Of a stretch of DNA of 64,000 nucleotides, positions 1-9,659 are shown piece after piece. The notes beneath the pieces are model-generated. The model was not told the DNA's origin and made no database searches. It was given only the letters and a program-made list of their open reading frames with translations. A program made the position numbers and the translations under genes. Location: assembly GCA_932521035.1 (NCBI GenBank), contig OW051492.1:6944001-7008000 (forward strand), written 5' to 3'. Numbering within the stretch: position 1 is the first letter of the stretch; every line of letters starts with the position of its first letter. The DNA is from Oscheius dolichura (lineage: Eukaryota > Nematoda > Chromadorea > Rhabditida > Rhabditidae).

Positions 1-26
1 ACCGAGTGGATTTCCTAGCATTCACA

Positions 27-1246
27 ATGCCTACTCGTGATAGAACGAATGAATTTCGTACCACAGCAAAATCGTTTCAGGTACTAGTTCTTTCGCATAA
101 AATTACTCGTTATATTTTTAGATGAAAATTCAAGCAAATGGTCATCGTCCGCCCGATAAAAAGGAGGTTATTGTGGAATCTGTTCAATTTAATCAGTTAG
201 CCAGGTTTTTCTTTGTCTAAAACTGGTTAACCGCGTTTTGTAGAAGAATTGGACGAGATCTTAGTCAAACTTGTGCAAAAATGGAAAAACTGGCTGAAAT
301 GGCTAAAAAGAAAAGTTTGTTGAATGAACGCTCAGAAATGGACCATTTATCGCAAGTTGTAAAAGAGGTTAGTTCATTTTCATTAGGAGACCCATAGACA
401 TAGGATATCACTGCTCTCAACAAACAAATTGCCACATTAAATGAATTTTCACGTCGAAGAAAAGGTGGTAAATCTCAAGGAAACGTTCATAGGTTAGTTC
501 ACAATTTCTAAACAAATATTTTTGCAGTGAAAACGTAGTAGTTGGGTTACAATCAAAGCTTGCTACCGTCAGCCAAGATTTCAAGACAGTTTTGGAAATA
601 GGAACAGAGGTATTTGTGCGTTAACTTTATTAAAATATCTTGCAGAACTTAAAAGCCCAAAAAACTCGTCGTGAAAAATTCTCACATTCCAATGCTTTGC
701 CTATGTCACTGCCGTCCTCATCCAGCACACCAAATGGTATGCGTAATATATTCTAGGCATTTTTATTCTTTCAGTGCGATCTCGCCTTCTTGCCGATGAA
801 TATGAACAAGGAAATGGTAGCGTTGCGTTAGATATGGGTGCTGTAGAGCAATACACAACCCAACAACAAGTATTATTCTTTTAAAAAGTAATTACGCGAT
901 TTAGGTTTTTCGTAATCAAAACAATGAATATGTCCAAGCGAGATCAAATGCTATGGAGAGAATTGAAGGCTCTATACATGAACTCGGTCAAATATTTTCT
1001 CAATTAGCCAGTTTAGTGAGTGAACAAGGTGAAATGATCACGAGGTTAGTTTTTTGCAGGTTTCATATTAAAGTTTTATATTTTAGAATAGATTCCAATG
1101 TTGATGACGCTACAGTGAATATTGATGCTGCACATACCGAGCTTGTTCGTTATTTTGCCAATATTAGCAGAAACCGCTGGCTAATAATTAAAGTACTGGG
1201 TACATTGATGGTTTTCTTCGTAATTTTTGTCGTTTTCTTAACTTAA
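27..1246 (+). CDS. STX5: Syntaxin-5, Golgi SNARE
   Basis: Qa-SNARE of the early secretory pathway, acting at ER-Golgi and intra-Golgi fusion. The first exon (27-80) encodes MPTRDRTNEFRTTAKSFQ, the conserved N-terminal syntaxin-5 start. The next exons give the Habc helices (GRDLSQT..AKMEKLAEMAKKKS), then a SNAKVVV-like region and the SNARE helix (MERIEGSIHELGQIFSQLAS...IDSNVDDA). It ends in a C-terminal membrane anchor (WLIIKVLGTLMVFFVIFVVFLT, seen as consecutive hydrophobic residues before the stop at 1244-1246). Introns are 30-45 nt, for example 81-121. An acceptor-like TTTCCTAG ends at 18, just 8 nt before the ATG. The gene lies in an AT-rich block and is convergent with the zyxin-like gene. 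Family assignment is confident because similarity extends along the whole length. Confidence 0.93.
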
Positions 1247-1551
1247 CTTCATATCTACATTTTTTTTTGTATTTAAATGTGAATATGTTCCGGTTACTAG
1301 TTTGTTTTTGTGTAGAATGGCTGTGATTTAAAATTGGAGACGGATAAGTTTTTGTACCAATAGTCTACATAAATTAATTTTTATCTTCATTATTGTACTC
1401 TAACAAGAGAAAGTAAAATCTATGATGGACACGGGGTTTTCAATATTATACTGATGTGAAGGCAGAGAGGTAGTTTGGACACTAGTGGGGGCAACAAGAA
1501 ACCGAGAGCATTGACTTAGATTTTGTGCTCGAAGGATCCTTTTGAGCTGAT
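1247..1551. other. Convergent intergenic spacer, STX5/zyxin-like 3' ends
   Basis: About 300 nt between two convergent stop codons. It is AT-rich near STX5 and holds the 3' UTRs of both genes. No coding signal was seen. Confidence 0.6.
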
Positions 1552-3651
1552 TTAGAGATCGGTGATACGGGTCTTGGCCCAATGAAGATGACACGTCCGA
1601 CAGAGGAGGTGGCCCTCCCGGGGATAGCACTTCTGTTCCTCGTCAAAGACCAGGTTACATCCCTAAGTTGATAGTATAGAGGTTCTAGTTATAAGTTCCT
1701 ACCTCGCAGACGTAGCATTCCATATGATAACTTTTATTGGAAGTGACGATTCGGGTAGTCTCGCCCGTCTCGGGATTAGGTGTGATGGGACACTTGCACG
1801 TGGCACATCGAGGAGCATACCGATTATGGTAGCACGGGAGACAGAACGGCTGAAATGGACATGAGGAGAGTGGGAGGGGTCACTCACTTGGTTCTCTTTA
1901 TCGGCAGAGAAGGGCACTCCGTCGAGTTCGGAGTAGCAGTCGGTACAACGGAAGCAGCGAGGGTGGAAGTGGCGGCTGAGGGTGGAGAGGACCGTCTCCT
2001 GGATGGGCAGCTTGCAGGCGGCACAGAGGGTCTCCTTCTGCTTGACCATCTGCTCCGTGAAGTAGTCCTGTTTACAGAAGAAACGACCCCCGCTCAGATA
2101 GAACTGCTGGTCTCTGAAACAGCCGAAATTGGAGAGGGCGAGGGGGTGGCCTACTTGAGTTCCTTGCCGCAGACCTCGCAGACGAAGCACTTGGAGTGGA
2201 AGGTGTTCTCCTGGACCGTGTACCGGTCCTCCGTGTCGTACATCGGCCGCTGACAGTGGGCACAGTTCCCTGAATCTCTCTCGTCCATCCCCGTCTGCCG
2301 TCATCTACCCACCGACTTCTGTCCTCTTGTCCATCACCAGGTTCTCGTGCAGTTTCCTCGTCAGCTCCTCGAATTTCCTGTCCTGGGCATTGCTCTCGGC
2401 CTCTATCCTCCTCCACGTGTCTGCCCGTCGACTGTCCAAATTAGTCACCGAGCCGAATCCCGGGGCTCGGCCGCTGGGCGGCTTCGCGTTGACCCTGATC
2501 TGTTGGGTCAGGCTCGGACCGTAGCCAAAGTTCGGGGCTCCCGGCGTCTTCGGGGCCGTCTTGGGTAGAGGAAGCTCCGATTTCTGAAGATTTGTCTTCT
2601 CTTTATAAAATAGAGGGCGGTACCTGTCCCAGGGGTGAGAATCGGGGTCCATGGGGTACGGTAACAACGGGGACAGAGTGGGCACTTCGGAAGGCGGTGT
2701 TGAATGACTGATGCTTGGTGGGACTGTCAATCCGGGGGGACGGGGTGTTGGTCTGGGACTTGTAGAGGGAGGCGTAGTCCGAGTACCTGAACACGGGGCC
2801 GTTGGCTATTGTGAACGGGCGAACTCACGAGGACTGGCTGGGAGGACTGGGACTCTTGTGGGAGGAGGCGGACGAGTAGTCCGAGGACTTCCTCTCGTGG
2901 TGGTGGTCCGTCCTGATCTTCAGATAAGGCGAGCAGAGTTCCCCCGGTGGGGAGGGCAGCGAGGTGGAGTCGGTGGAGCTTCTCTAAAAGGAGTTGTCCC
3001 TCGTCCGACTATCTCCTACCGTGCCGCGGTCGTCTTCGCTGTCGCTGTGGTTCATATAGACGGTGCTGTTCCTGATCTGGCGGACGTATTCCCTGGCCAT
3101 CTCCGGGGTCTCTGTCCCGAAGCCGCCGGCCGCCTTGGGCCGACTCATGGCCAACACGTCGTTCCTCCACTTCTGGGCATCTTCCACATTTATCTGTTGT
3201 TTTTTGGGCACCGCTCCGTTGCCTAATTTGACCATCCCGTTCTCGGACGGCGTCAGCAGATCTCCCTTCATTTTCTGAAATTTCGACGTTGAACAATGAC
3301 GGGAAGATCGCTGCCAATTTAGAGCTTAGTTCTCGGTCGGTTCGAGTCACGAGGGAACGGAGCGAACAGGTTCAAGGTCCCCCTTTTGGGGGGGATAAAA
3401 CAGTTGGGGGAGGGGGCAGGAAACGGACAGGTGGAGGCGAAACTCGGTAGTGTGGCCATCCGGGACACTTGACGAGTGCACTTGACCATATTCGGCCGAC
3501 CGGTACCCACCCGTTGCTTCTCCATGTTGATGGCGTCCAGCTTCGTGGCGATCTCCTTCGTCTGGCTGTTGCCGTAGATATTCTGGGGCGGCGGCGGCCG
3601 CCCGAACGAGTCCAGCTCAATTAGAAAGGAGTTCGAGTTGAATTCCGTCAT
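1552..3651 (-). CDS. Zyxin/LPP/ajuba-family protein with three LIM domains
   Basis: Focal-adhesion/actin adaptor. The C-terminal third has three LIM zinc-binding domains: LIM1 from about 2260 (CAHCQRPM...CFVCEVCGKEL), LIM2 at about 1890-2060 (CAACKLPI...FHPRCFRCTDC), and LIM3 (YAPRCATCKCPI...YHMECYVCEGC...LLCRTCHLHW), ending at the TAA at 1552-1554. The N-terminal half is Pro/Ser-rich and presumably disordered, with a helix-like EDRKFEELTRKLHENL segment before LIM1. Introns of 36-47 nt separate the LIM exons, and their removal restores every zinc ligand. One larger intron (about 270 nt) probably follows codon QR near 3510. The ATG at 3651 directly follows TTCTTGCAG on the coding strand. Zyxin, LPP, TRIP6 and ajuba relatives are hard to separate here, so no symbol is given. 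Confidence 0.88.
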
Positions 3652-5871
3652 CTGCAAGAATAGGGTGACTGTCTATTTTTAAAGGGAGAAGGAGCCGGAG
3701 AAGGAGGAGGAGGTTATGAAAGGACGGGGGATATCAAAAGGGGCCGCTGTGGACAATCCGATTATCCGGCCTCCTCTCACCTCGCGCCGAGGATTATTAG
3801 CCGGGAGAGGTTTTTGGCAGGAGACGCCCCTAATTGGAGAGATGGATGAATTCATCAGAAGGGCGAGATACCCATCGGGGGATCCAGTCGGGCTGTTTTA
3901 CAAAAAATGTTGCGAATGAAACGATCACACCGAGGGATAAGCGTGCCAAGCAGGTGCCGCGATTTTTCGCTGTGGGAGGTCTCCTCCTCGTGGGGCACGG
4001 GGGGCAGATCGGGCCGGGGGAGAGAAAGCGACGCCGTGGTAGCCGGGGGCATAAAAGAACGATAAGCACGGGGTCCATAAGGGGGATCGGAGGGGAATTC
4101 GAATTGTTTTGTCAGGGGGACGGAGTGATAAGGAGGGGGGAGGGGAACACAGGCAAACAGACCCGAATGGTTTGTGGCTGACTCGGATTCCAAACAATGA
4201 TCTTAGGGGGGAGGGGGACGGGAGGACGGGCCTCCTTCTTATGCAGGAATTGTAATTGACTGTCCCACGGAATATGGTTTTTGTAATGAGAGGGGGCAGC
4301 CGGGTGTCATTGTTCCCTGACCAAACAAGTATCAAGGTTGGAAAGAGGACGAAGGACAGGAGGAGGCTGCTGTATCCCTCTGTCCCTCCTCCCCCAGGAA
4401 AAAGTGACTTTTGCTAGGCGGGCGCCATCCATTGACAGGTTTTTTCTACCAGAGAAAAGCCCGATCTGGATGTGCCAAAAACAAGAGGGAGGAGGAGGAG
4501 GACGAGGACAATGAGTCAAAAATGAGGCAAAGGCCAGGGGGACGGGGGACGAATGGCTTCGGGAGACCGACCGACGGCCGACGGTATGCATGCCGATTGA
4601 CGGCCAATTTACCGGAAACGTGAATCATCACCGGGGGGACGGGTCATCCCGAGGAGGAGGAGGAGCGGGGGAGGGGGAATTTGCATGTTGCGCAACGACA
4701 AAACACACAGGATTTGAAAAAAGAGGACACGCAAACGCGGAAATCCCCCCGTGGACAATGATGAAGGTGGGAAATGGCGGCAGACATCGTGGGAGAACAG
4801 GGAGAGGGACATCGTTAGTCAGGAACTGGACAATGATTAAAATAGATCAAATAGCAGGAATCTGGGAGGATAAGATGGGAAAAGAACAGGAAAGGGGGCA
4901 AAGGCCGCCTCTCGGGGTCATGGAGGGCCTTCACCCTCAGAATTCGAATATTGAGAATATGGGAAAGTAAGGGAGAAAGTGAATAATGGGATGAATCGAT
5001 AATCGGACGACGATTGTCGCAAATCGCGGTATCAACCGCGTGCGAAATTCTCCAGGAATGCGAATGACCTGCAGGCAGGCAGGCGAAAGCGGGCTCTCCG
5101 AAGGTCAGCCGAATTTCGACAGGTTCTTTTGTCGAGTCCCGAGACGAAGAGGGGATGATAGCCTCGAAGGGGGATCAGCCGGGCGGTGACCTACAGATTT
5201 ATAATTAGGAGTAATCCCAACGAGGCCGTAATTTCCCCCGTTGAGAGTAATAGAATTGCCTCTTTCGGGGGCCGGAGGCCGGGAGGGAAGAGGCCCCAAA
5301 AAAGAGTCGAAAAAGTTGGGCCAAGAGGCTGGGCCTCTTCTCGTCTTATCTGCGGAATTTTGTCGCGATCGATGGGTTAGATATCGTCATCTGGGTGTCG
5401 TCACCGACTCTTCCGTTCCCGTTGTCCTCCACCCAAAAAAAAAGACAAAAAGCTAATCGAGTGTAGCATTCAAATTAGTCCATCCGACAAGGTCATCCCG
5501 TCCCGGGAGGACCGGAGACAGAAAAAGCTGGAGCCGGCCAGTCACAGTCCGTTTGAGGGTGGCGCGTCTCCTCCCCGTCAAAACAACCTAAGTGATTCTT
5601 TGGAGGGAAGTGAAAATGGTAAGACGAGCGAAAAAAGCGAAGACGGTTCGCGGATCAGGACCGGCCAAACAAGGAAAAGCGGCGGCCTGTGTCTATTTGA
5701 GGAGACCCGGAGGAGTGGTATCCAAAAAATAGAGCCTCGGGTCATGGCCACGGAGAGTAAATAGAGGCGTGTGTGAATCACTTAACACGGTCCGCGACCC
5801 CAGCTATCACCCCCGGAGGTGTGTACTGTGTCGGGTACATACGAGAGAAAGAGCAGCAGATAGGAGACTAG
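3652..5871. other. Gene-poor upstream region of the zyxin-like gene
   Basis: About 2.2 kb with no convincing exon on either strand. The + strand is purine-rich with many GGAGGAGG-type runs, so the strand sense to the zyxin-like gene is pyrimidine-rich. This would fit a long 5' intron, outron or regulatory DNA. Several long open frames occur on both strands but have arbitrary composition and no splice logic. Confidence 0.5.
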
Positions 5872-6195
5872 CGTCAATCGCTCTTTACTCGTGTTTATTT
5901 CTTCTGCCCGGCGTAGGTCTTGGTGAAGGTGGCGGCCTTCTTGTACTGGAACTTGGGAGCCGGAGCCGGAGCAGCACGAGCAGGCGGAGGCGTGGTTGGA
6001 GCCGGAGGAGGCGGCGGAGGAGCAGCTACAGGAGTGGGCTTCGCCTTGGAGGCGCCGAAGAGCTCAGCGTCCATGTCGACATCGAGATCGCTGGCCTTGT
6101 GACCCTGGACAGCGTCCACAGGAACGAAAGCTGATTTGTCCGCCATTTTATTAGTCGTTGAACCGTCTCAAGTGGAGACTAATGACGAAGTGAGC
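5872..6195 (-). repeat. Duplicated transcript unit, family 1 copy A
   Basis: The block shared with 46607-46912 spans about 50 nt of 5' UTR, the whole ORF and about 25 nt after the stop. On the coding strand it begins at GCTCACTTCGTCATTAG and ends at GCGATTGACG, and the flanks diverge abruptly at both ends. The shared 5' UTR contains a GTCTC/GAGAC hairpin just upstream of the ATG. The limits look like those of a mature mRNA, but no poly(A) remnant is visible. Confidence 0.75.
5895..6146 (-). CDS. Small Pro/Ala-rich protein, family 1 copy A
   Basis: 83-residue intronless ORF. The N-terminal half (MADKSAFVPVDAVQGHKASD, then acidic DLDVDMDAELFG) is followed by a Pro/Ala low-complexity linker and a basic aromatic C-terminus (KFQYKKAATFTKTYAGQKK). 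No signal peptide, membrane segment or known domain is recognised. A near-identical copy lies at 46656-46889 on the other strand, differing mainly by repeat-length changes in the Pro/Ala linker. The stop codon is embedded in an AATAAA polyadenylation signal. Function is unknown. Conservation between copies with in-frame length changes supports real coding. Confidence 0.8.
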   Translation of the reverse strand: MADKSAFVPVDAVQGHKASDLDVDMDAELFGASKAKPTPVAAPPPPPPAPTTPPPARAAPAPAPKFQYKKAATFTKTYAGQKK

Positions 6196-7829
6196 ACAAA
6201 AAAGACTGCGGGATCAGCCACGGATTAATTTCTACCCGTCTGGACAGGCCAAGTACAACCGGGGGGATAAGGGGAAGGGACAGAGATTGTACAGCCAGCC
6301 AGCTCCGGTCCGGGAACACGCAGGTGCGCAGATGTGCATGGACAAAGAGGACAGAGACCTCCGCGGCTCGTAAAATCAGCCTGGCCAAAAAAGGCCTCAA
6401 ATTGTACGGCGGGGAGTGAGTCAGCCGCCGAAGACGACTGGTCAGAAGGGCGTCGTGGGAGAGTGCCCCGCTTGGAATGGCACGGCGACTGAATCAGATG
6501 GGAATGGCCGGTCGGGGGAGGCTACGGTAAGGAGAGGCGCGAAAGAGGAAGTGAAAAGCCGCGGACGAGGCTTATGGCGAAGGTGGTGAGGGCATCGTCT
6601 CGCCTTGCTTATGCATACTGCGAACAGTGAATGTAAACAGACGAGCCGTACGAACAAAGCAGGCGGGATAAATGGGCTGGGAGCAAGTTGCGGTATGCAA
6701 ATTAGTGTAAGAACACCCGCAACCCGCAGCTGACCCGGCCACAATAACAAAAGGCCAGGGAGACGGCCACACGGAGCAAACACGGTCTGATTGGCACCGC
6801 CAAAGATGTGGCCAGGATGCCGATGCCATATGCGCCAGATGGAGCATGTGTGGACAACTCTCTGGGGCGATATTACCTGGGGTGGCAGTTCAGATCAGTA
6901 TTAACTTTTAGAGAGAAGAAGTTCTACTAGAGACGAATTCTTATGGACAGATTGACTAAAAGTTTGTAGTACGCCCTCTTGAGGAAATGGCGGATGCTCG
7001 TGGGTTTACGGGTTTCCTGGAACTGCTGGAGCATATCTCGAATTATGTGCAGTATAGTCCAAAGGCCTCTTCCAGCCCAAATATACAGGCGGTCTCAAAT
7101 GTTTTCAGTACAACTTTAACCCACAACTCCCCTTGGTTGACCTACTGAATGCCACCCGGTTACCATACGCACATTGTAGAGGACAATACAGTTCTCACGG
7201 CATCTTTTGATATCAATTGACTTTCTCCCGATTTCCCTCTGATCTCCTCCGATTACCCGTCTCAATCCCGGGTAGATCAAGGCCCGCGGCGTGTTTGTTG
7301 TCCCCCCGAAAGCCGCCCAATCGATATCTTTCCCGAAGATAGCCGCCGGCCAGCAACGCCAACGAGGGACAACCATTCTGTTTATAATTTATATTCCTTT
7401 TTCGAATCTTTTCTCCCTTTTAACCAAAAAAATGCTTGTTTTCTTCGGGGCGCGGACTCATTCGCAGTGGGCAAATATTTCCCGGCCGCCGGCATTGATT
7501 TCCCAGGGAAATATTCGCCCCGTTCACTGTCTCCCCTGCCGTTTTTTTCTGTTAATCATCATAATTGTCACATTTATCGTCTGTAACATACATTATAAGA
7601 CCTATTTATTTTCCATCTCCTCCGCCCAGAGGAGCACACTTTGTACCCGGTAGTCTGCCTTCTTCGGTGCTCCTTGTTGTCCACCCATAACAGTCCCCCT
7701 TTCTGTCCCCGCCGCCCAGCCAAAAGCTGTCGATCGATGGGATTTCCCACGAAAGTTGACTATAAATCTCCGCCGCTTCACTTTCCCTTTCACCGTCTAC
7801 ATTTTTGAGGATATAGAGTATTTCAGACG
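6196..7829. other. Intergenic region without recognised genes
   Basis: GC-rich, becoming AT-richer after about 6900. No exon with protein-like sequence and flanking splice sites was found. It presumably carries the promoter of family 1 copy A and, to the right, of the FAM174-like gene. Confidence 0.45.
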
Positions 7830-8163
7830 ATGCCCACAACCACAAGTACAACTGCCGGGCCCCACAAGGGCGGCGCGTTCGACATGGACGAGTTCGCCCC
7901 TCTCCGGGCGGCCGCGGTCATCGGCAGTCTCCTCCTGCTCCTGGCCATCTACTGCTGCATCCGCTACTACAGGTGCCTCCTCTCCCTTTTTATTTTAAAG
8001 AAGACTCCACAGGAATTCCCAGTCGTCCCGCTCGCGGATAAGGAAATATGACATCGTGTCGTCTCGCGAGCTGCAGACGGGGCTGACGGAGAACTCGGAC
8101 TCGGACGACGAGTTGTTCGGGCCGAGCTCGGACCGGCAGAAGCTCGTCCATCAGACGGGCTGA
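7830..8163 (+). CDS. Single-pass membrane protein, FAM174-like
   Basis: Two exons, 7830-7972 and 8001-8163, separated by a 28-nt GT..AG intron. Without splicing the frame hits a stop soon after the junction. With splicing it continues into a well-formed cytoplasmic tail, giving 101 residues. There is a Thr/Ser-rich N-terminus, one transmembrane helix (about residues 29-45: VIGSLLLLLAIYCCI), then a basic stop-transfer region and a tail of the form RKYDIVSS..LTENSDSDDELFG. The basic-aromatic then acidic tail resembles the FAM174 family (RRYGVL...EDDD..LF). An upstream exon with a signal peptide could be missing. Acceptor TATTTCAG ends 3 nt before the ATG. The family call is inference; the gene structure is well supported. 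Confidence 0.68.
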
Positions 8164-8477
8164 CGGTCCCCGTCGGCCGGTTCCCTCCCCCATATCATGT
8201 CATGTATTGGCCACCCCTTACGAGTCTCTTCCCGACATTCCCCCGATCTCATCCACAGTCCGGGCATAATGAAGATATTTTATTAGATTGTCTAGCGAAG
8301 TTGAGAAATAAAGCAGTAATTGCACCAGAGAATTCGGGAACAGACAACACACCGAGATTCTATTTAAAGGGAACAAGGGATATGAACAACCGGGAGGAGG
8401 AGGAGGAGAGATCTGCCCACGGCAGCGGGAGCCCGTATCGAGAGGAGGTTCAAGTGATAACAACGAAGGCCACGGGG
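8164..8477. other. Convergent 3' spacer
   Basis: Holds the 3' UTRs of the FAM174-like gene (+) and the coiled-coil membrane gene (-). An AATAAA lies at about 8308 on the + strand. Nothing else was recognised. Confidence 0.5.
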
Positions 8478-9124
8478 TCAATGAGCCGATTTGAGGTGGT
8501 CAGCTTTTCTTGGACGCGATTCGGAGACGACGATCCCGCTGGTCGCCTGTGAATTTTCGTCTTCGCACTCCGAAATCAAAGAATCACTGTTATCTGACGA
8601 CTGACGCGGCTCCTCGCGGATCACCGTCTGCTTCGAGACGCCGTTCGTCACCTTCGGCTTCCCGTTTGTCTGAAAATCTTGAATATATCTCAAAAGGAGG
8701 AGGATAGTCACCTGGGCGAGGAGTTGTCTCAGTTCTTCCTTGGCCTCCTCCCGCAGTCGTCTCCTCTCTTCCCGCCTCCTGGCCCGTGCCTCTTCCCTTC
8801 GGGCCTCTCTCTCCTCCAGCAGTTTCCTGGCCTCTGCCCCCTTCTCCTCGGCCATCCTCCTGTCCTCCTCCTCGTAGTCTGCCTCGTCCCACAAAATGAA
8901 CCGGCAGATGCCCCTCAGGACACGGAGCAATACTGTAACAAAGCAGCCTACTACCTGGAAATATCCCTCTTTTCTATAAATATAGGAGGAGGACTCACTT
9001 TTCCACAGAGATAAATGGTGGGGAATATGATAAAGAGAATGATGAGCCAGAAATGAGCAGTCGGGCGGTATTCGAGGCAACACGACGGGGCGACCATGCC
9101 GCCGATCTGAAGAAGAGAAGCCAT
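8478..9124 (-). CDS. Two-helix membrane protein with charged coiled coil
   Basis: Three exons joined by a 44-nt intron (donor GTGAGT) and a roughly 42-nt intron. The protein starts MASLLQIGGMVAPSCC, has a hydrophobic helix (HFWLIILFIIFPTIYLCG), a second hydrophobic stretch (VVGCFVTVLLRVLRGICRFIL), then a highly charged Glu/Arg coiled coil (about 60 residues rich in EEREARREE-type repeats) and a Ser/Asp-rich tail ending LKSAH. I do not recognise the family. The first ATG that keeps the membrane segment (9124) was chosen as start. ACAG lies 11 nt upstream on the coding strand and could be an acceptor. An unspliced reading from an internal non-ATG codon is less likely because it would place an intron-like segment in frame. 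Confidence 0.65.
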
Positions 9125-9390
9125 TGGAAGAAACTGTTGGGATTCTTTTTCTCTTCTTTTAGGGGGAAACAGTCACAGCGCCGAAGGGAAAACATAGGCA
9201 GACGGGGGAGAGAAAAAGAAGGAAGGCAGTCGAGGGCCGAGCTGTTCAAAACGGATTAGCGACGCTTCAACTCAAACGTTCAATGGCGGCGGGACAAGCA
9301 AAAGTCGACGGATAAAACGCGACTCGAACCATCTGTTTCGAGAGACTTTTTATGTAATTAAAAGAGAAAACAAAAAGGACAAAATCTCAC

Positions 9391-9655
9391 TCAAATGTGG
9401 TCCTCCTCGATGAGAAAATGGATGCGGACGGACTGTCCGGTCGGCTCGTCCACCACAGTGTCAGTATGCTTTATCAAGCAAATGGCCGCCAGTCCGTATA
9501 AAATGCATGGAATCCCTGAACATGGGGGATTACTCAAAAAAGAGCAGGGCCTACCCAAATTGAGGGCAGTAATCAGCCGGTAGAGGGTGTCCTCGGCCGT
9601 CAGGTCCTGGACGGGCCTCTTGGTGCAGTGGTACTTGATGTAGGGGAAGCAACCA
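9391..9655 (-). CDS. Partial gene, short membrane protein of unknown family
   Basis: At least two 3' exons are visible on the minus strand. One follows acceptor TTATTCCAG near 9660 and encodes VGCFPYIKYHCTKRPVQDLT then EDTLYRLITALNL. After an intron of about 40 nt, the next encodes IPCILYGLAAICLIKHTDT and a tail VVDEPTGQSVRIHFLIEEDHI (read as two pieces), stopping at 9391. One hydrophobic helix is present. The 5' exon or exons were not found in the next kilobase, where the coding strand is pyrimidine-rich, so a long upstream intron is possible. No family is recognised. Confidence 0.5.
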
Positions 9656-9659
9656 ACCC

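Noticed and set aside
1855-2253. Long + strand ORF opposite the LIM region
   Set aside because: It is the antisense shadow of the zyxin-like exons; the LIM cysteines lie on the minus strand.
9310-9340. GGTTCGAGTC on the minus strand as a possible tRNA T-arm
   Set aside because: No complementary stem and no cloverleaf in the surrounding 90 nt.
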